A DNA stretch of 64,000 bases from Variovorax saccharolyticus (GCF_030316765.1 NZ_JASZYT010000016.1:49561-113560); one strand, 5' to 3'. Positions 24,550 to 33,128 are shown, counted from the first letter of the stretch. The notes: generated by a model not told the origin, from the letters alone. Numbers and translations: made by a program.

Positions 24550-25719
24550 GTGTTGCAGATGGCTTACCGGACGCGAACCTACTACACAGACAGCCAGAAG
24601 GCATTGATGTGGGAGCGATGGAGGCAGGGCTGGACCCTGCATCAGATTGCCCAACTGTTCAACCGGGCACACACGTCCGTACAAAAGATTCTGTCCCGTA
24701 TCGGCGGTATTCGACCACCGGAGCGAAGCCGTTCATCGATGGCGCTGACGCTCGCCGAGCGCGAGGAGATCTCGCGAGCCATGGCGGCTGGGTTCTCGAT
24801 TCGCTCGATCGCGGTGATCCTCGGGCGAGCGCCATCCACCATCAGCCGCGAGATCAAGCGCAACGGTGGTGCCGGGTGCTATCGGGCGACTCGGGCCGAC
24901 CAGGCAGCCTGGGATCGGGCTCGTCGACCCAAGCGCTGCAGGCTGGCTGAGAACCGGGACCTGGCGCGCATCGTCACGGAGAAGCTTCGACTGCAATGGT
25001 CTCCGGAGCAGATTGCCGGATGGCTCAAGCATACTTACCCGAGCAACGAGACCTGCCACGTGTCCCACGAGACCATCTACCGCAGCCTGTTCATTCAAGC
25101 CCGCGGGGCGTTGAAGAAGGAGCTGTTGCAGCATCTCCGGCGTACCCGGGGCATGCGCCGCTCACGCCAGTACACGCAGAAGACTGACGTCCACGGAAGA
25201 ATCGTTGACGCCGTCACCATCAGCGAGCGGCCAGTCACGGTTGAAGATCGAGCGGTTCCCGGCCACTGGGAAGGCGACCTGCTCTTCGGAAGCGCCAACA
25301 GCCAGATCGCCACGCTGGTTGAGCGCCAAACGCGATACGTGATGCTGGTCAAGCTGGATGGCAAGGACTCTCAGACCGTCGTCAACGCACTCATCAAGAA
25401 CGCCCGCAAGCTGCCGCAGGAGCTCTACAAGTCACTGACCTGGGACAGAGGCACGGAGATGCACGCTCACAAGAAGTTCACGTTGGCCACCGACGTTCAG
25501 GTGTACTTCTGCGATCCGCAGAACCCGTGGCAGCGTGGAAGCAACGAGAACACGAATGGATTGCTCAGGCAGTACATGCCGAAGGGCATGGACATCTCAG
25601 GGTTCTCCCAGCTTCAACTCAACGCGATCGGGAGACAATTGAACGAGAGGCCGCGCAAGACGCTCGGCTTCCATACACCCGCTGAGATGTTCAGCGAATG
25701 TGTTGCATCGACCGGTTGA
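24550..25719 (+). CDS. IS30-family transposase
   Basis: A 389-residue DDE transposase. The N-terminal half has two HTH regions: TLHQIAQLFNRAHTSVQKIL, and a second one in EREEISRAMAAGFSIRSIAVILGRAPSTISREIKRN typical of IS30. The catalytic core has GHWEGDLLFG (first Asp), LTWDRGTEM (second Asp) and PWQRGSNENTNGLLRQYMPKG (Glu), all intact. It ends inside the right inverted repeat. Start is ATG 24550 or 24559. It likely moves only this element. Confidence 0.95.
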   Translation: MLQMAYRTRTYYTDSQKALMWERWRQGWTLHQIAQLFNRAHTSVQKILSRIGGIRPPERSRSSMALTLAEREEISRAMAAGFSIRSIAVILGRAPSTISREIKRNGGAGCYRATRADQAAWDRARRPKRCRLAENRDLARIVTEKLRLQWSPEQIAGWLKHTYPSNETCHVSHETIYRSLFIQARGALKKELLQHLRRTRGMRRSRQYTQKTDVHGRIVDAVTISERPVTVEDRAVPGHWEGDLLFGSANSQIATLVERQTRYVMLVKLDGKDSQTVVNALIKNARKLPQELYKSLTWDRGTEMHAHKKFTLATDVQVYFCDPQNPWQRGSNENTNGLLRQYMPKGMDISGFSQLQLNAIGRQLNERPRKTLGFHTPAEMFSECVASTG

Positions 25720-25722
25720 ATC
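25699..25722 (-). repeat. IS30-family right inverted repeat
   Basis: Exact reverse complement of the left repeat at 24501-24524; it overlaps the last codons and stop of the transposase gene. Confidence 0.9.
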
Positions 25723-25724
25723 CG

Positions 25725-25850
25725 CAGGGCCTGGGCGACCAGCGCCACGATGAGCGGCACGCCCGTCACAGCGGCTGCAACCGTCACTAGCCTGCGATCG
25801 CCGCGGCGGAACTCGGCTACCTCGTCACGGAGCGGCTTGCCCGTGACTGG
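25725..25850 (-). pseudogene. 5' part of the membrane-protein gene split by the IS30 element
   Basis: The minus-strand frame reads GKPLRDEVAEFRRGDRRLVTVAAAVTGVPLIVALVAQAL up to the IS edge, a charged N-terminal part followed by a hydrophobic span. With 24285-24500 it would make a two-span membrane protein of about 110-120 residues. The exact start is not visible, and the two parts do not join in frame by simple removal of the element plus one CG copy, so a further small change is likely. Confidence 0.5.
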
Positions 25851-26264
25851 GCGAGGCAGACAGCGAAGATGATGGCGAACGCCGAGGCAAGGGAATTGTT
25901 CTTTCGGACCGGCCTTGGGCCACGCGTCGGCGAGCGCCGAAGCAATCCGCATCTGGGCAAGACTTTAGCCGACATTGGAAGAACGTCGTAGAACCCTCGT
26001 CGCGCGATTGGGGCCGTTCGCGGGGGCGCGTGCTGGCTCTCGGTTCTTGGTCTCTGGGAACCTCGCGGCCAACAACTGTGAACACCCACACCTGCCTTTT
26101 CGACCTCGCCATTGCAATGCCGTTCGCGCACGTCACCTGGCACGGGGTTCCACTTTGCGCTCGCGCGACGCGTAGCGATCGCGGCTTGTGCGGGGATGTG
26201 CGGGGATGTGCGGCACGAGACAAGCCGGCGCTGAGCGACTCCGGCCGAGTTCAGGCACACCGGG
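25851..26264. other. Gap without recognised gene
   Basis: About 400 bases between the split membrane gene and the envelope gene run. It has a short direct repeat (TGTGCGGGGA twice, then TGTGCGG, near 26187-26213). Frames here show no known motif. Confidence 0.35.
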
Positions 26265-26783
26265 TCAGGAACCGTCCGAGGTGTGACGGGCTTCCGACCA
26301 AGTGGATCCGGCCTCGGTGCCAGGGGTGTCGAAGCGACGCCGCGCGATTCGATCCGGTCCGAAGGACGCCCGAGACAATGCGCGCGTGGCCGCGGAAAGC
26401 GCGCCGGCGATGTCCGTGGTCCTGAGGACCAACGCAAGGACCGCGCCGAAGGGCAGGAGTCGCCAGGGACGGGCGACGACGAGCAGGCCGCCCATGGCGG
26501 CCGCGTAGACCACCAGGCGCCCCGGGTTGCGCCGGGCATAGCGCGCGAGGCCGGGTTCGAGCAACTCGAACACCGCGCTTACAGGATGGCGGTTCCACCA
26601 GCGCCGGATGACGCTCGCACCCGGGAGGGAGGCTCCCCCTCGGTCCGTCATGGGCGGCAACGACTGCAGCACGGGCGCTTCGCCCGACCGGTCGACTTGC
26701 GCGTAGCCCATTGCGGCGAGCAGTTCGGCCCGGGACAAGGCCAGTTTGGCCTTGGGTGTGAGGGATTCCACGACGTCATTCAT
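26265..26783 (-). CDS. YqjK-like membrane-associated protein
   Basis: A 172-residue protein. The first 60 residues are soluble, then WWNRHPVSAVFELLEPGLARYARRNPGRLVVYAAAMGGLLVVARPWRLLPFGAVLALVLRTTDIAGAL holds one or two hydrophobic spans. The R-x-HP...RPWR pattern and the position right after a YqjE-type gene resemble YqjK-type proteins of the envelope stress group YqjD/E/K. The gene start overlaps the YqjE-type stop by 8 bases. Function unknown; likely inner membrane. Confidence 0.7.
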   Translation of the reverse strand: MNDVVESLTPKAKLALSRAELLAAMGYAQVDRSGEAPVLQSLPPMTDRGGASLPGASVIRRWWNRHPVSAVFELLEPGLARYARRNPGRLVVYAAAMGGLLVVARPWRLLPFGAVLALVLRTTDIAGALSAATRALSRASFGPDRIARRRFDTPGTEAGSTWSEARHTSDGS

Positions 26784-27156
26784 TATTCAGTTCCTTTGCC
26801 AGCGCAAGCACCTTGAGGTCGAGCTCCAGTTCGTCACGCACATCCTTGATGTCTTCCCGGAGCTTCGACCGCCGGGCCATGATGGCCCCGGCCAGTGCGA
26901 TCAGCCAAGCCACGGCGGGCACCGCCACCAGGGCCCAATGGAAGCGGCCGGCCAGCACCCCCAGCATGACCGAGACCCCGGTGAGGCCAAGCGCGAGGAG
27001 CAAGGACAAGATCGCGACGATCGCGGCGGCGCCCTGGACCAGCAGCCCCTTGGCGATGTCGGACGCCTCGCACTGGACCAGGTCGACATAGTTGGCAAGG
27101 TGCCGCGCGACGAGGTCCGGCCGCTTCAGCGTGGTCTTGAACAGGGGGTGGATCAT
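26776..27156 (-). CDS. YqjE/phage-holin-III-like (DUF1469) membrane protein
   Basis: A 126-residue protein with two hydrophobic hairpin spans (LLVQGAAAIVAILSLLLALGLTGVSVML and WALVAVPAVAWLIALAGAIMA) and charged ends (RRSKLREDIKDVRDELELDLKVLA). The layout is that of the DUF1469 holin-like family including YqjE. It overlaps the next gene by 8 bases, so both are made together. These proteins are linked to envelope stress rather than phage lysis; no phage genes are near. Confidence 0.85.
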   Translation of the reverse strand: MIHPLFKTTLKRPDLVARHLANYVDLVQCEASDIAKGLLVQGAAAIVAILSLLLALGLTGVSVMLGVLAGRFHWALVAVPAVAWLIALAGAIMARRSKLREDIKDVRDELELDLKVLALAKELNNE

Positions 27157-27336
27157 GGGGGCCTCGTGACTCGTGGGGACCTTCAGTGGGCGACAGTCTC
27201 GGCCTCACGGCTGTCGTAAAAGCCAGATGCCGGGCGTAGGTGCTGCTGTACAGGGCACTTCGTGCACAAGGGGCGGGCAGCTGGCTTGGGCTGTCGGCAG
27301 GACGGGACCTGCACTGCCTTGCCAGGAGAAGGCGTG

Positions 27337-27870
27337 CTACCCGCCCATAGGACCCCGATCCTCGGGCGTCCGCGGCGGGTTGCCACTGGGCTTTTCCTTG
27401 AAAACGCTCAGCTTGCCGTCACCCTCGAGGCGGGCAATCCTCACGTCCGCAAGACGCTCGACGCCGGCTTCGCGCAGCTTGCCCTCGAGTTCTTCCCTCG
27501 TGATCATTTCCCGCTTGAGGGCCTTGCGCATCACCCGTCCGTGACGGACCAGCACCTCCGCCTGCGGCTCGAGGAACCGAGCCACGGGCGCGAAGCGGTA
27601 GCTGAGCCAGTCGAGACCGAAGTTCCACGCGACGAGGGTGGCCAGCAGCACCAGGCCGTCATTGATGGAGGTGTACTCCCCTTGCATCGCGTTGCTGGCC
27701 GCATCGGCCACCAGGACCACGAACAGCAAGTCGGCCACGCCCATTGACCCGACGTCGCGGCGCAGCACGAAGCGGAACACGAGCAGCAGGATCCAGTACA
27801 CGACGGTGCCTCTCACCACCATGTGCCAGACAGGAAACTCGCGCGCGAAGAGGTCCACAAGCTCGCTCAC
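27337..27870 (-). CDS. DUF421 (YetF/YcaP-like) membrane protein
   Basis: A 177-residue protein with three N-terminal membrane spans (about residues 15-80) including WILLLVFRFVLRRDVGSMGVADLLFVVLVADAASNAM, then a small soluble domain: LVRHGRVMRKALKREMITREELEGKLREAGV and IARLEGDGKLSVFK. This order is typical of DUF421. The start is a GTG at 27870 whose GTGA overlaps the TGA of the glycosyltransferase gene, giving coupled translation; no ATG fits. Function unknown; often in envelope and stress gene sets. Confidence 0.88.
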   Translation of the reverse strand: MSELVDLFAREFPVWHMVVRGTVVYWILLLVFRFVLRRDVGSMGVADLLFVVLVADAASNAMQGEYTSINDGLVLLATLVAWNFGLDWLSYRFAPVARFLEPQAEVLVRHGRVMRKALKREMITREELEGKLREAGVERLADVRIARLEGDGKLSVFKEKPSGNPPRTPEDRGPMGG

Positions 27871-28577
27871 AGCGCAGCTCCCAGAGGCAGGACCTCGGCC
27901 GGTCCGGGGGCCAGGCGTTGGGCGACGGCATGGATCAGGGCGTCCGCGAAGCCGCCCGAGGCGCGTGCCACGCGCCGCGCACTCGTGGTGACACGAGGCC
28001 GCGAACTCCAGGCGATGTGCGCGCCGGTGGCCTCGAGGGCGTGAACCAGGTCGACATCTTCGCTGCACGCCAAGTTGCGGAACCCGCCCGCCAGGCGATA
28101 GGCCTCGGCCGACACGCCGAGATTCGCACCGTGGATATGCCGGTGCGCATCGACGTCGAAGTAGGTTTGCCCGAAATGCCGGCGCAGCAGCTCGGCGTGG
28201 GAGCCGTGCGGGGTCCAGTCGTCGATGGCCACGGTGCCGCAGACGGCATCCGCCTGCAAGGCGATCTGCTCCGCGAGCCAGCCCGCCGAAACGTGCGTGT
28301 CGGCGTCGGTGAATGCGAGCCACCTTGCCCCGCGGGCGAGCAGGAATTCGGCGCCGGCGGCGCGGGCCGCTCCCACGTTGCGTGCCTGCAGCGGCAGGGT
28401 CATCGCCCCGGCCCGGGCAGCCATTGCGGCCGTGGTGTCCGTGCATGCGTCCGCGACCACCAAAAGCTCTACCGGTTCGGCGTTCAGCCGGCCATCGTGC
28501 GATGCCGCCAGAATGCGCTCGACGCAGCCGACGATCACATCCTCTTCGTTGTGCGCGGGAACGATGACGCCGATCAT
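27867..28577 (-). CDS. Family-2 glycosyltransferase
   Basis: A 236-residue GT-A-fold glycosyltransferase. It opens MIGVIVPAHNEEDVIVGCVERIL, has ELLVVADACTDTTAAMA, the metal-binding DADT in WLAFTDADTHVSAGWL, and HGANLGVSAEAYRLAGGF with CSEDVDLVHAL as the acceptor/catalytic side. There are no membrane spans. It probably transfers a sugar to a lipid or cell-surface acceptor on the cytoplasmic side. The start at 28577 is at the fold's first strand. It overlaps DUF421 by 4 bases. Confidence 0.9.
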   Translation of the reverse strand: MIGVIVPAHNEEDVIVGCVERILAASHDGRLNAEPVELLVVADACTDTTAAMAARAGAMTLPLQARNVGAARAAGAEFLLARGARWLAFTDADTHVSAGWLAEQIALQADAVCGTVAIDDWTPHGSHAELLRRHFGQTYFDVDAHRHIHGANLGVSAEAYRLAGGFRNLACSEDVDLVHALEATGAHIAWSSRPRVTTSARRVARASGGFADALIHAVAQRLAPGPAEVLPLGAAL

Positions 28578-28594
28578 GTCGGGGCTTGGCGTCG

Positions 28595-29587
28595 CTAAAG
28601 ATCTCGACTGCGACCGCCGAGGCTGGCGCAGTAGGCGGCAACCAGCGCGCCGATCACGAGTGAAAGGAAGATCCACAGGGACCCATAGGCCGTGGCTTTG
28701 CGGGCCGCATCGGCCGCCGCCTTGGCCTTGGCCTTTCCTTCGTCGATCGTCGCCTTGGAACGCGTGAACGTGTCGTTCACCCGCTTCTCAGCGTCCGCCT
28801 GGCTCAGACCGGTCTGCTGCGCCACGAGCTGCGCCACATAGCGGGCGTCTTCCGGCGGCAGTGTCCCGGTTCGCAGGCCGTTGGCAAGGATGCGTCCGGC
28901 TTCCGCGGTCGTGGCAGTGCGGCTCATCGGCGCGCCCGCCGCCTGCGCGGTACCGGCATCCGCCGGCGCTGGCGTCGCGGCGACGGCGGGGTCCTTGCGG
29001 AACAGGGAATCCGTCCAATAGCTCATGACACCGCCGCCTTCCTGTCCGCCTGACCGGTTGGCGTCGGCGCTGCCCGCGAGCCCGGCCGCTCCGACGGCCG
29101 CGCCGCTGGCGACGCCACCCGCAACCGTCATGCCGGCGCGAGCGCCCGCGCTCAGGGTCGAGCCGACGACCGAGGCCAGGAGCACGAAGGTGACCAGCGT
29201 GGCAACGCCCCAGGCCAGGAATCCGTGGCTGGTGTCGCGGAAGCGCGCCTCGTCGGTGTGGACGCCAGCCCATTTGCTGCGAAGGCGGCCTGCCAGATAG
29301 CCGCCAAGGCCGGATGCCGCCACTTGCGTGAACGTGATCCAGAAGATGGCCGCGATGCCCACGGTCTTGGCCTCGGCCCCCTCGCCTTCCCAAGGCGATG
29401 ACATGCCCAGGCCCATGCCGGTGCCCAGCAGCAGCATGATGAGTGAGAGTGCGGCCGCGGCCGTGGCACCCGCGAGGATCGCCGGCCAGGACACGGCACT
29501 GCGGGCGGCGTGGTCCGGCTCGCCGAGCCCGAAGCTCGTTCGCGCCCCGGGCACAGCGCCCGCTTCCTGCACATAGGTAGTCGCCAT
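28595..29587 (-). CDS. Multi-span membrane protein of unknown function
   Basis: A 330-residue protein. It has spans at about residues 33-60 (AVSWPAILAGATAAAALSLIMLLLG) and 75-100, a long Ala/Gly-rich hydrophobic stretch (about 125-175), a soluble helical region with TLPPEDARYVAQLVAQQTGLSQADAEKRVNDTF, and a last span (AYGSLWIFLSLVIGALVAAYCASLGG). The helical part resembles a repeat found in many Burkholderiales membrane proteins of this kind. Start at 29587 follows AAGGAGACC. First gene of the minus-strand envelope run. Not a known transporter. Confidence 0.8.
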   Translation of the reverse strand: MATTYVQEAGAVPGARTSFGLGEPDHAARSAVSWPAILAGATAAAALSLIMLLLGTGMGLGMSSPWEGEGAEAKTVGIAAIFWITFTQVAASGLGGYLAGRLRSKWAGVHTDEARFRDTSHGFLAWGVATLVTFVLLASVVGSTLSAGARAGMTVAGGVASGAAVGAAGLAGSADANRSGGQEGGGVMSYWTDSLFRKDPAVAATPAPADAGTAQAAGAPMSRTATTAEAGRILANGLRTGTLPPEDARYVAQLVAQQTGLSQADAEKRVNDTFTRSKATIDEGKAKAKAAADAARKATAYGSLWIFLSLVIGALVAAYCASLGGRSRDL

Positions 29588-29943
29588 GTCGGTCTCCTTG
29601 GTAATTGAAGAACCATGGGACGAGGGGCGCGCACCGACGTGTGTACGCTGGAAGCGCAACAGAAAGTAGGCGCAACACGCAGGGCACGTTGCTGCAGGTC
29701 CGCGCACTCGGGGTGTGACGCGGCGTGGTCCCGCGGGTCGTCCTCTTGAAGCCCCCAGGGGCGCAATCTCAAGCCGCCAAGGGAGCTGGGGTGATCAGGC
29801 GCCGCGTACCTTCGACGCTGCCGTGCCAAAGGAGGCCCGCTGCGGAATGAAACGCGTCCATCACCGCCGACGACCGTGAAGGTGCAGCCCCGCTACATTA
29901 GCCACACGATGCGGCGGCGCGTCGCAGCCGGCGACGGTCGGGC
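29588..29943. other. Divergent gap, likely promoters
   Basis: About 350 bases between the membrane protein (minus) and the PH-domain gene (plus). Both should have promoters here, but I cannot pick out boxes with confidence. No gene is seen. Confidence 0.35.
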
Positions 29944-30348
29944 ATGTTGACGAAATTGTCAGGAGCAATCTTGGGACTACTGAACGGAATGATTGGCAAC
30001 GCAGCCAAGATCGACCCTGTGAAGATTCAGCGTGAGTTCAGCCAGATCGTGGCCCCCGGGGAGGTGGTCGAACACGCCTACCAGCTGGTCCGAGACTACT
30101 TCGTGTTCACCGACAAGCGCTTTGTGCTGGTCGACAAGCAGGGAATCACTGGAAGCAAGACGGAGTACCACTCGATTCCGTACAAGAGCATCACGCACTT
30201 CAGCATTGAGACGGCCGGCACTTTTGATCTCGATGCCGAGCTCAAGATCTGGATCTCAGGGACAGCCGCTCCGATCCAGAAGCAGTTCAACAAGAAGCTG
30301 AGCATCTACGAAGTGCAGAGCGTGCTCGCCAGCTACGTGCTCAGATAG
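29944..30348 (+). CDS. Bacterial PH-domain protein
   Basis: A 134-residue single-domain protein of the bacterial pleckstrin-homology (bPH_1, DUF1696) family. Signature parts are APGEVVEHAYQLVRDYFVFTDKRFVLVDKQGITGSK, then YHSIPYKSITHFSIETAGTFDLDAELKIWISG. It has a short hydrophobic N terminus but no true signal. Members form ring-like oligomers; roles are poorly known and often stress-linked. It stands alone on the plus strand. Confidence 0.9.
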   Translation: MLTKLSGAILGLLNGMIGNAAKIDPVKIQREFSQIVAPGEVVEHAYQLVRDYFVFTDKRFVLVDKQGITGSKTEYHSIPYKSITHFSIETAGTFDLDAELKIWISGTAAPIQKQFNKKLSIYEVQSVLASYVLR

Positions 30349-30635
30349 TCGCTGGAACGACGCCGCCCGTCAAACCCGGGTCGGCGAGCCCCTTGCGCGG
30401 TGATGCGCCGCAGCGGGCGGAGTTGGGGTCTCAGGGGCCGCTTCGCACGCGACGCGCGCCGGGCCGGCTTGCGGTCCCCTGCAGGTCGGCTTGGGGGCCC
30501 GTCGTAGGTCTTGGCATCGCCGACCCCGGTCAAAAAGCACCCAGGCAACGACCGAACTCTCTGCCGGTGGGTAGACGGGCCCATCGGCAGGTCGCCCGCG
30601 GTCGTGTCTGAAGCAGGCAGTCACGGAGGAACTCC
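30349..30635. other. Gap without recognised gene
   Basis: Non-coding in appearance, GC-rich, no clear hairpin followed by a T run. It leads up to a strong ribosome-binding site (GGAGGAACTCC) before 30636. Confidence 0.3.
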
Positions 30636-30968
30636 ATGAAGCTGCCGGCCGCCGATGCTCCTCCCAATCCAACGCCCCGCATCGCGCGTGGCACCGCACA
30701 CAACGGCAGGGTCCAGGTCGAACCGATTCCGAGCTTCGATCTCGATCGCACCCTTGTCGAAAGGGCGAGGACCTTGGGTCGCTCTGAACGACCAGCTCAT
30801 CCACGCTCGGGCGGACTGGCAGGCGAGACCAGCGTGGGTTACGCGGCAACGCCACGTGGTCGCACGATGGAGGGCCGCTCCAGGGCGTGCGCGCCTACCT
30901 CATCACTTGGGACCGGCGAGCGTGGGCGAGCGGATGATGGCATCTGGGCCTGCCTTGCACGGGTCTGA
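30636..30968 (+). CDS. Doubtful small open frame with strong ribosome-binding site
   Basis: A possible 110-residue protein beginning MKLPAADAPPNPTPRIARG. The upstream GGAGGAACTCC is as good as any in the window. The first 45 residues look natural (VQVEPIPSFDLDRTLVERARTLG) but the rest is Arg/Gly-rich and random-looking. It could be a gene broken by a frameshift after about codon 45, or a chance frame. Confidence 0.25.
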   Translation: MKLPAADAPPNPTPRIARGTAHNGRVQVEPIPSFDLDRTLVERARTLGRSERPAHPRSGGLAGETSVGYAATPRGRTMEGRSRACAPTSSLGTGERGRADDGIWACLARV

Positions 30969-31191
30969 TGAAGAGCGGGATCGCCCCTCTCCCCGCGGCG
31001 CACGGTCTTGGCTGCGAGAGCCTGCTCGGACAACAGCACGCCGGGTGCCCGGCCGCCCAAGCCTCGGAAGCACCCGCCGCCGGCCGCAAGCCGGTCGGGC
31101 CCGTGGCGCTGCGCGTGCACACCACAGCGCTCGCACGCGCTACGAGGCCCGCCTGCCGCCACTGATGGGCGTTTCGTGCGCCTGACGAGCG
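30969..31191. other. Gap without recognised gene
   Basis: Arg/Pro-rich chance frames only on both strands; I see nothing supported. Confidence 0.3.
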
Positions 31192-31464
31192 TCACCCGGG
31201 AAGCACGCAACAGAAATCCGCGATCTCAAGTTGGATCGGGCAGGCGGGATGTCGCCGATGACGCTCGACGGCGATTTCCTCGATCAGTTCGAAGTTCGCC
31301 TGGCAGGCTTCGAGCAGGGTCTCGGGCCCGCCTGTCGCGCCGAACTGGTCACGCAGCGCATCCTCGGAGATTTCGGCGAGGACGCGGGGGCCGTCGAGGC
31401 CGGCCGGGTAGATCGCGAAACGCACGGTGGCTCTGTCGAAGCAGTGGATGGCTTCGCATTTCAT
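31192..31464 (-). CDS. DUF1488-family protein
   Basis: A 90-residue protein with the DUF1488 pattern: an N-terminal strand AIHCFDRATVRFAIYPAGLDGPRVLAEISEDALRDQFG, then a helix ETLLEACQANFELIEEIAVERHRR. Start MKCEAIHCFD at 31464 follows GGAGACC. Function unknown. It stands next to Hsp20 and other stress genes on the same strand. Confidence 0.8.
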   Translation of the reverse strand: MKCEAIHCFDRATVRFAIYPAGLDGPRVLAEISEDALRDQFGATGGPETLLEACQANFELIEEIAVERHRRHPACPIQLEIADFCCVLPG

Positions 31465-31547
31465 GGTGGTCTCCTGAGGCTGTTCGATGGGCTCTCTGCG
31501 CCATGCGGGGCGCCCGGCCCTGCCTTTGAGCATGCACGCGCCCTGCC

Positions 31548-31859
31548 CTATTTCAAGCCTTCTTTGAGGCGCTCGATCGCATCGAGCATGCGCCGCGTCA
31601 CGCTGTCCGCCGCAGTCCCCGGCGCCTGCGCTTCGTGATGGGCCGCCTCCAGGAGCGCCTCGCGGCCCTTCGGCGTGATCGCGGTCACTTCGGCGACGCG
31701 GCCCACCGCTTCCGCGGTCGATGGGGGGCGATCGGCGGGCACGAGCGCCTGCACGAGGCCGGCGGCTCGCAACAGGCGGATCTTGTCGATGTCCTCGGGC
31801 GAACTGAGGTACGCCGGCAGGGGCGAAGAGGCCAGTTGCTTCAGCAGATCCATGGCCAT
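31548..31859 (-). CDS. Small hypothetical protein in the Hsp20 group
   Basis: A 103-residue protein starting MAMDLLKQLASSPLPAYL. The middle (DIDKIRLLRAAGLVQALVPADRP...AEVTAITPKGREALLEAA) reads like a small winged-helix: a helix pair, then a TPKGREAL wing-like end as in MarR/PadR-type domains. The start at 31859 is preceded by AAGGAG. It follows the first Hsp20 gene on the same strand and could be a small DNA-binding protein; this is inference from pattern only. Confidence 0.65.
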   Translation of the reverse strand: MAMDLLKQLASSPLPAYLSSPEDIDKIRLLRAAGLVQALVPADRPPSTAEAVGRVAEVTAITPKGREALLEAAHHEAQAPGTAADSVTRRMLDAIERLKEGLK

Positions 31860-31924
31860 GTCACAAACTCCTTGAAATGCTCGAAACTTGAGAGCCGGGC
31901 GGCGCGCGCCGCCCGGCGATCGGC

Positions 31925-32332
31925 TCACGCCGCGCGCACACTGATGCGTCGAGGCTTCGCGTGCTCGGCCTTGGGGATGGTGAGCTTCAGCACGCCGTGC
32001 GCGAGTTCTGCCGAGACCTTGCTGGTGTCCAGCTCGGGGCTTAGCGTGAACATGCGGTGAAAGCGTCCCAGCCCGACCTCGGTGTGACTCGACTGCAGGC
32101 CTGAGGGCAGGTCGAGGTCCAGTTCCGCCTCGATGGTGAGCGTGCCGGCTTCGATCTGCAGCTGCAGCCTGTCGCGCGAGACGCCCGGCAGATCCGCAAA
32201 GAGCGTGATGCCACTGGCATCCTCGATCACGTCGACCGGGGGCATCAGGGCGTTCTCGCCGGCGCGATGCTCGCCGCGCCGGAGGTTCGCGGCGCTCGGG
32301 CCGTCGCCCGGTTGGGTGCGAAGATCGTTCAT
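31925..32332 (-). CDS. Hsp20-family small heat-shock protein (1)
   Basis: A 135-residue small heat-shock protein. The alpha-crystallin domain is about residues 30-125: VDVIEDASGITLFADLPGVSRDRLQLQIEAGTLTIEAEL, then GRFHRMFTLSPELDTSKVSAELAHGVLKLTIPK with the A-x-x-x-G-V-L motif. The C-terminal tail KPRRISVRAA holds an I-x-V motif used in oligomer contacts. It acts as an ATP-independent holdase. It follows the second Hsp20 gene after 15 bases, so they form one operon. Confidence 0.95.
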   Translation of the reverse strand: MNDLRTQPGDGPSAANLRRGEHRAGENALMPPVDVIEDASGITLFADLPGVSRDRLQLQIEAGTLTIEAELDLDLPSGLQSSHTEVGLGRFHRMFTLSPELDTSKVSAELAHGVLKLTIPKAEHAKPRRISVRAA

Positions 32333-32347
32333 GTCAGCCTCCTCTGG

Positions 32348-32794
32348 TCAGTGGATATCGATGCGGCGCGGCTGCGCCGACGCGCGGCGCTGGATCGTGA
32401 TCTGCAGCACCCCGTCGCGGTACCTGGCCTCGACGTTTTCCGGGTCGGCGTCGTCGGGCAAGCTGATGACGCGGCGGAACCCGCCTGCGAACCGCTCGCT
32501 GATGTGCACGGCGGCCTGGCTGGCCGTGTCTGAGCGCTCCGGAAGACTTGATGGGCGGGTGCCCGCGATCGTCAGGACGCCGCGGTCGAGGGTGATGTCG
32601 ATCGCATCCGGGGCGAGCCCCGGGGCGAAGGCATAGACCTCCACGGTCTGGGGCGTGCCACCGATGTTGAGCGCCGGAAAGCCGCCGCGGCCGAAGCCGC
32701 GGATGGTCGGAGACAGATCGAGGGCCTGCTGCATCTCGCGCTGCAGGCGATCCATCTCGGCGAACATGTCGCGCGGGAACAAGGATCGATACAT
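32348..32794 (-). CDS. Hsp20-family small heat-shock protein (2)
   Basis: A 148-residue small heat-shock protein. Its N-terminal arm MYRSLFPRDMFAEMDRLQREMQQAL is the usual amphipathic start; the alpha-crystallin domain (about 45-140) has YAFAPGLAPDAIDITLDRGVLTIAG and VEARYRDGVLQITIQ. The tail PRRIDIH carries I-x-I. Start at 32794 is chosen because GGAGG lies 8 bases upstream; an ATG at 32809 is also in frame. First gene of the operon; it probably forms mixed oligomers with Hsp20 (1). Confidence 0.95.
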   Translation of the reverse strand: MYRSLFPRDMFAEMDRLQREMQQALDLSPTIRGFGRGGFPALNIGGTPQTVEVYAFAPGLAPDAIDITLDRGVLTIAGTRPSSLPERSDTASQAAVHISERFAGGFRRVISLPDDADPENVEARYRDGVLQITIQRRASAQPRRIDIH

Positions 32795-32857
32795 GGCGAA
32801 AACCTCCATTCAGGTTGAACGGTGCGCCGGAGGCGTCTCCAGCGCTTCCGATTTCCG

Positions 32858-32885
32858 AACTAGAGCCGGTCGGGTCGTTTTCAAG
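32858..32885 (-). promoter_or_regulatory. Candidate heat-shock (sigma-32-like) promoter of the Hsp20 operon
   Basis: On the minus strand a perfect CTTGAAA (32879-32885) lies 13 bases before CTCTAGTT (32858-32865). The first matches the sigma-32 -35 box; the second matches the -10 box at only 5 of 8 positions. Position about 65-90 bases before the Hsp20 (2) start is right for a promoter. Confidence 0.35.
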
Positions 32886-33128
32886 AGGCGTCGGGTCGGA
32901 CGGGGCCTCGGGCTGCGTGGCGCGGACGCTCACACCCTCCCGATCTGGCTGCGCCTAGGCTTTGGGACCGAAGCCGAAGCGTGGCCTGACACCTTGGGAT
33001 CGGGGGAAGAGCGACGTCATCCGGGGCCTAGCGTCGCTCCGCGGGGCAGCGCAATGGCAGGCCTTTGAAGCCAGTGCCGGGTGCTCGATGCCGGCCGGTG
33101 GAAGCAACGAGATTTTGGGGAGGCTGTC
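32886..33128. other. Divergent gap
   Basis: Between the Hsp20 operon and the small basic protein. A GGGGAGG site before 33129 belongs to the next gene. No other gene is seen. Confidence 0.35.

Larger units (their letters stand above)
24501..25722 (+). mobile_element. Intact IS30-family insertion sequence
   Basis: The element is about 1222 bp. Its ends are exact inverted repeats of at least 24 bp (24501-24524 and 25699-25722), and the palindromic match continues a few bases into the flanks. CG dinucleotides at 24499-24500 and 25723-25724 fit a 2-bp target duplication. It carries one full transposase gene and splits a small membrane-protein gene. Perfect ends and an unbroken gene point to a recent arrival. 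Confidence 0.9.

Noticed and set aside
26776..27156. Phage holin suggesting a prophage
   Set aside because: The protein is the YqjE-like type found in chromosomes, and no other phage gene is nearby.
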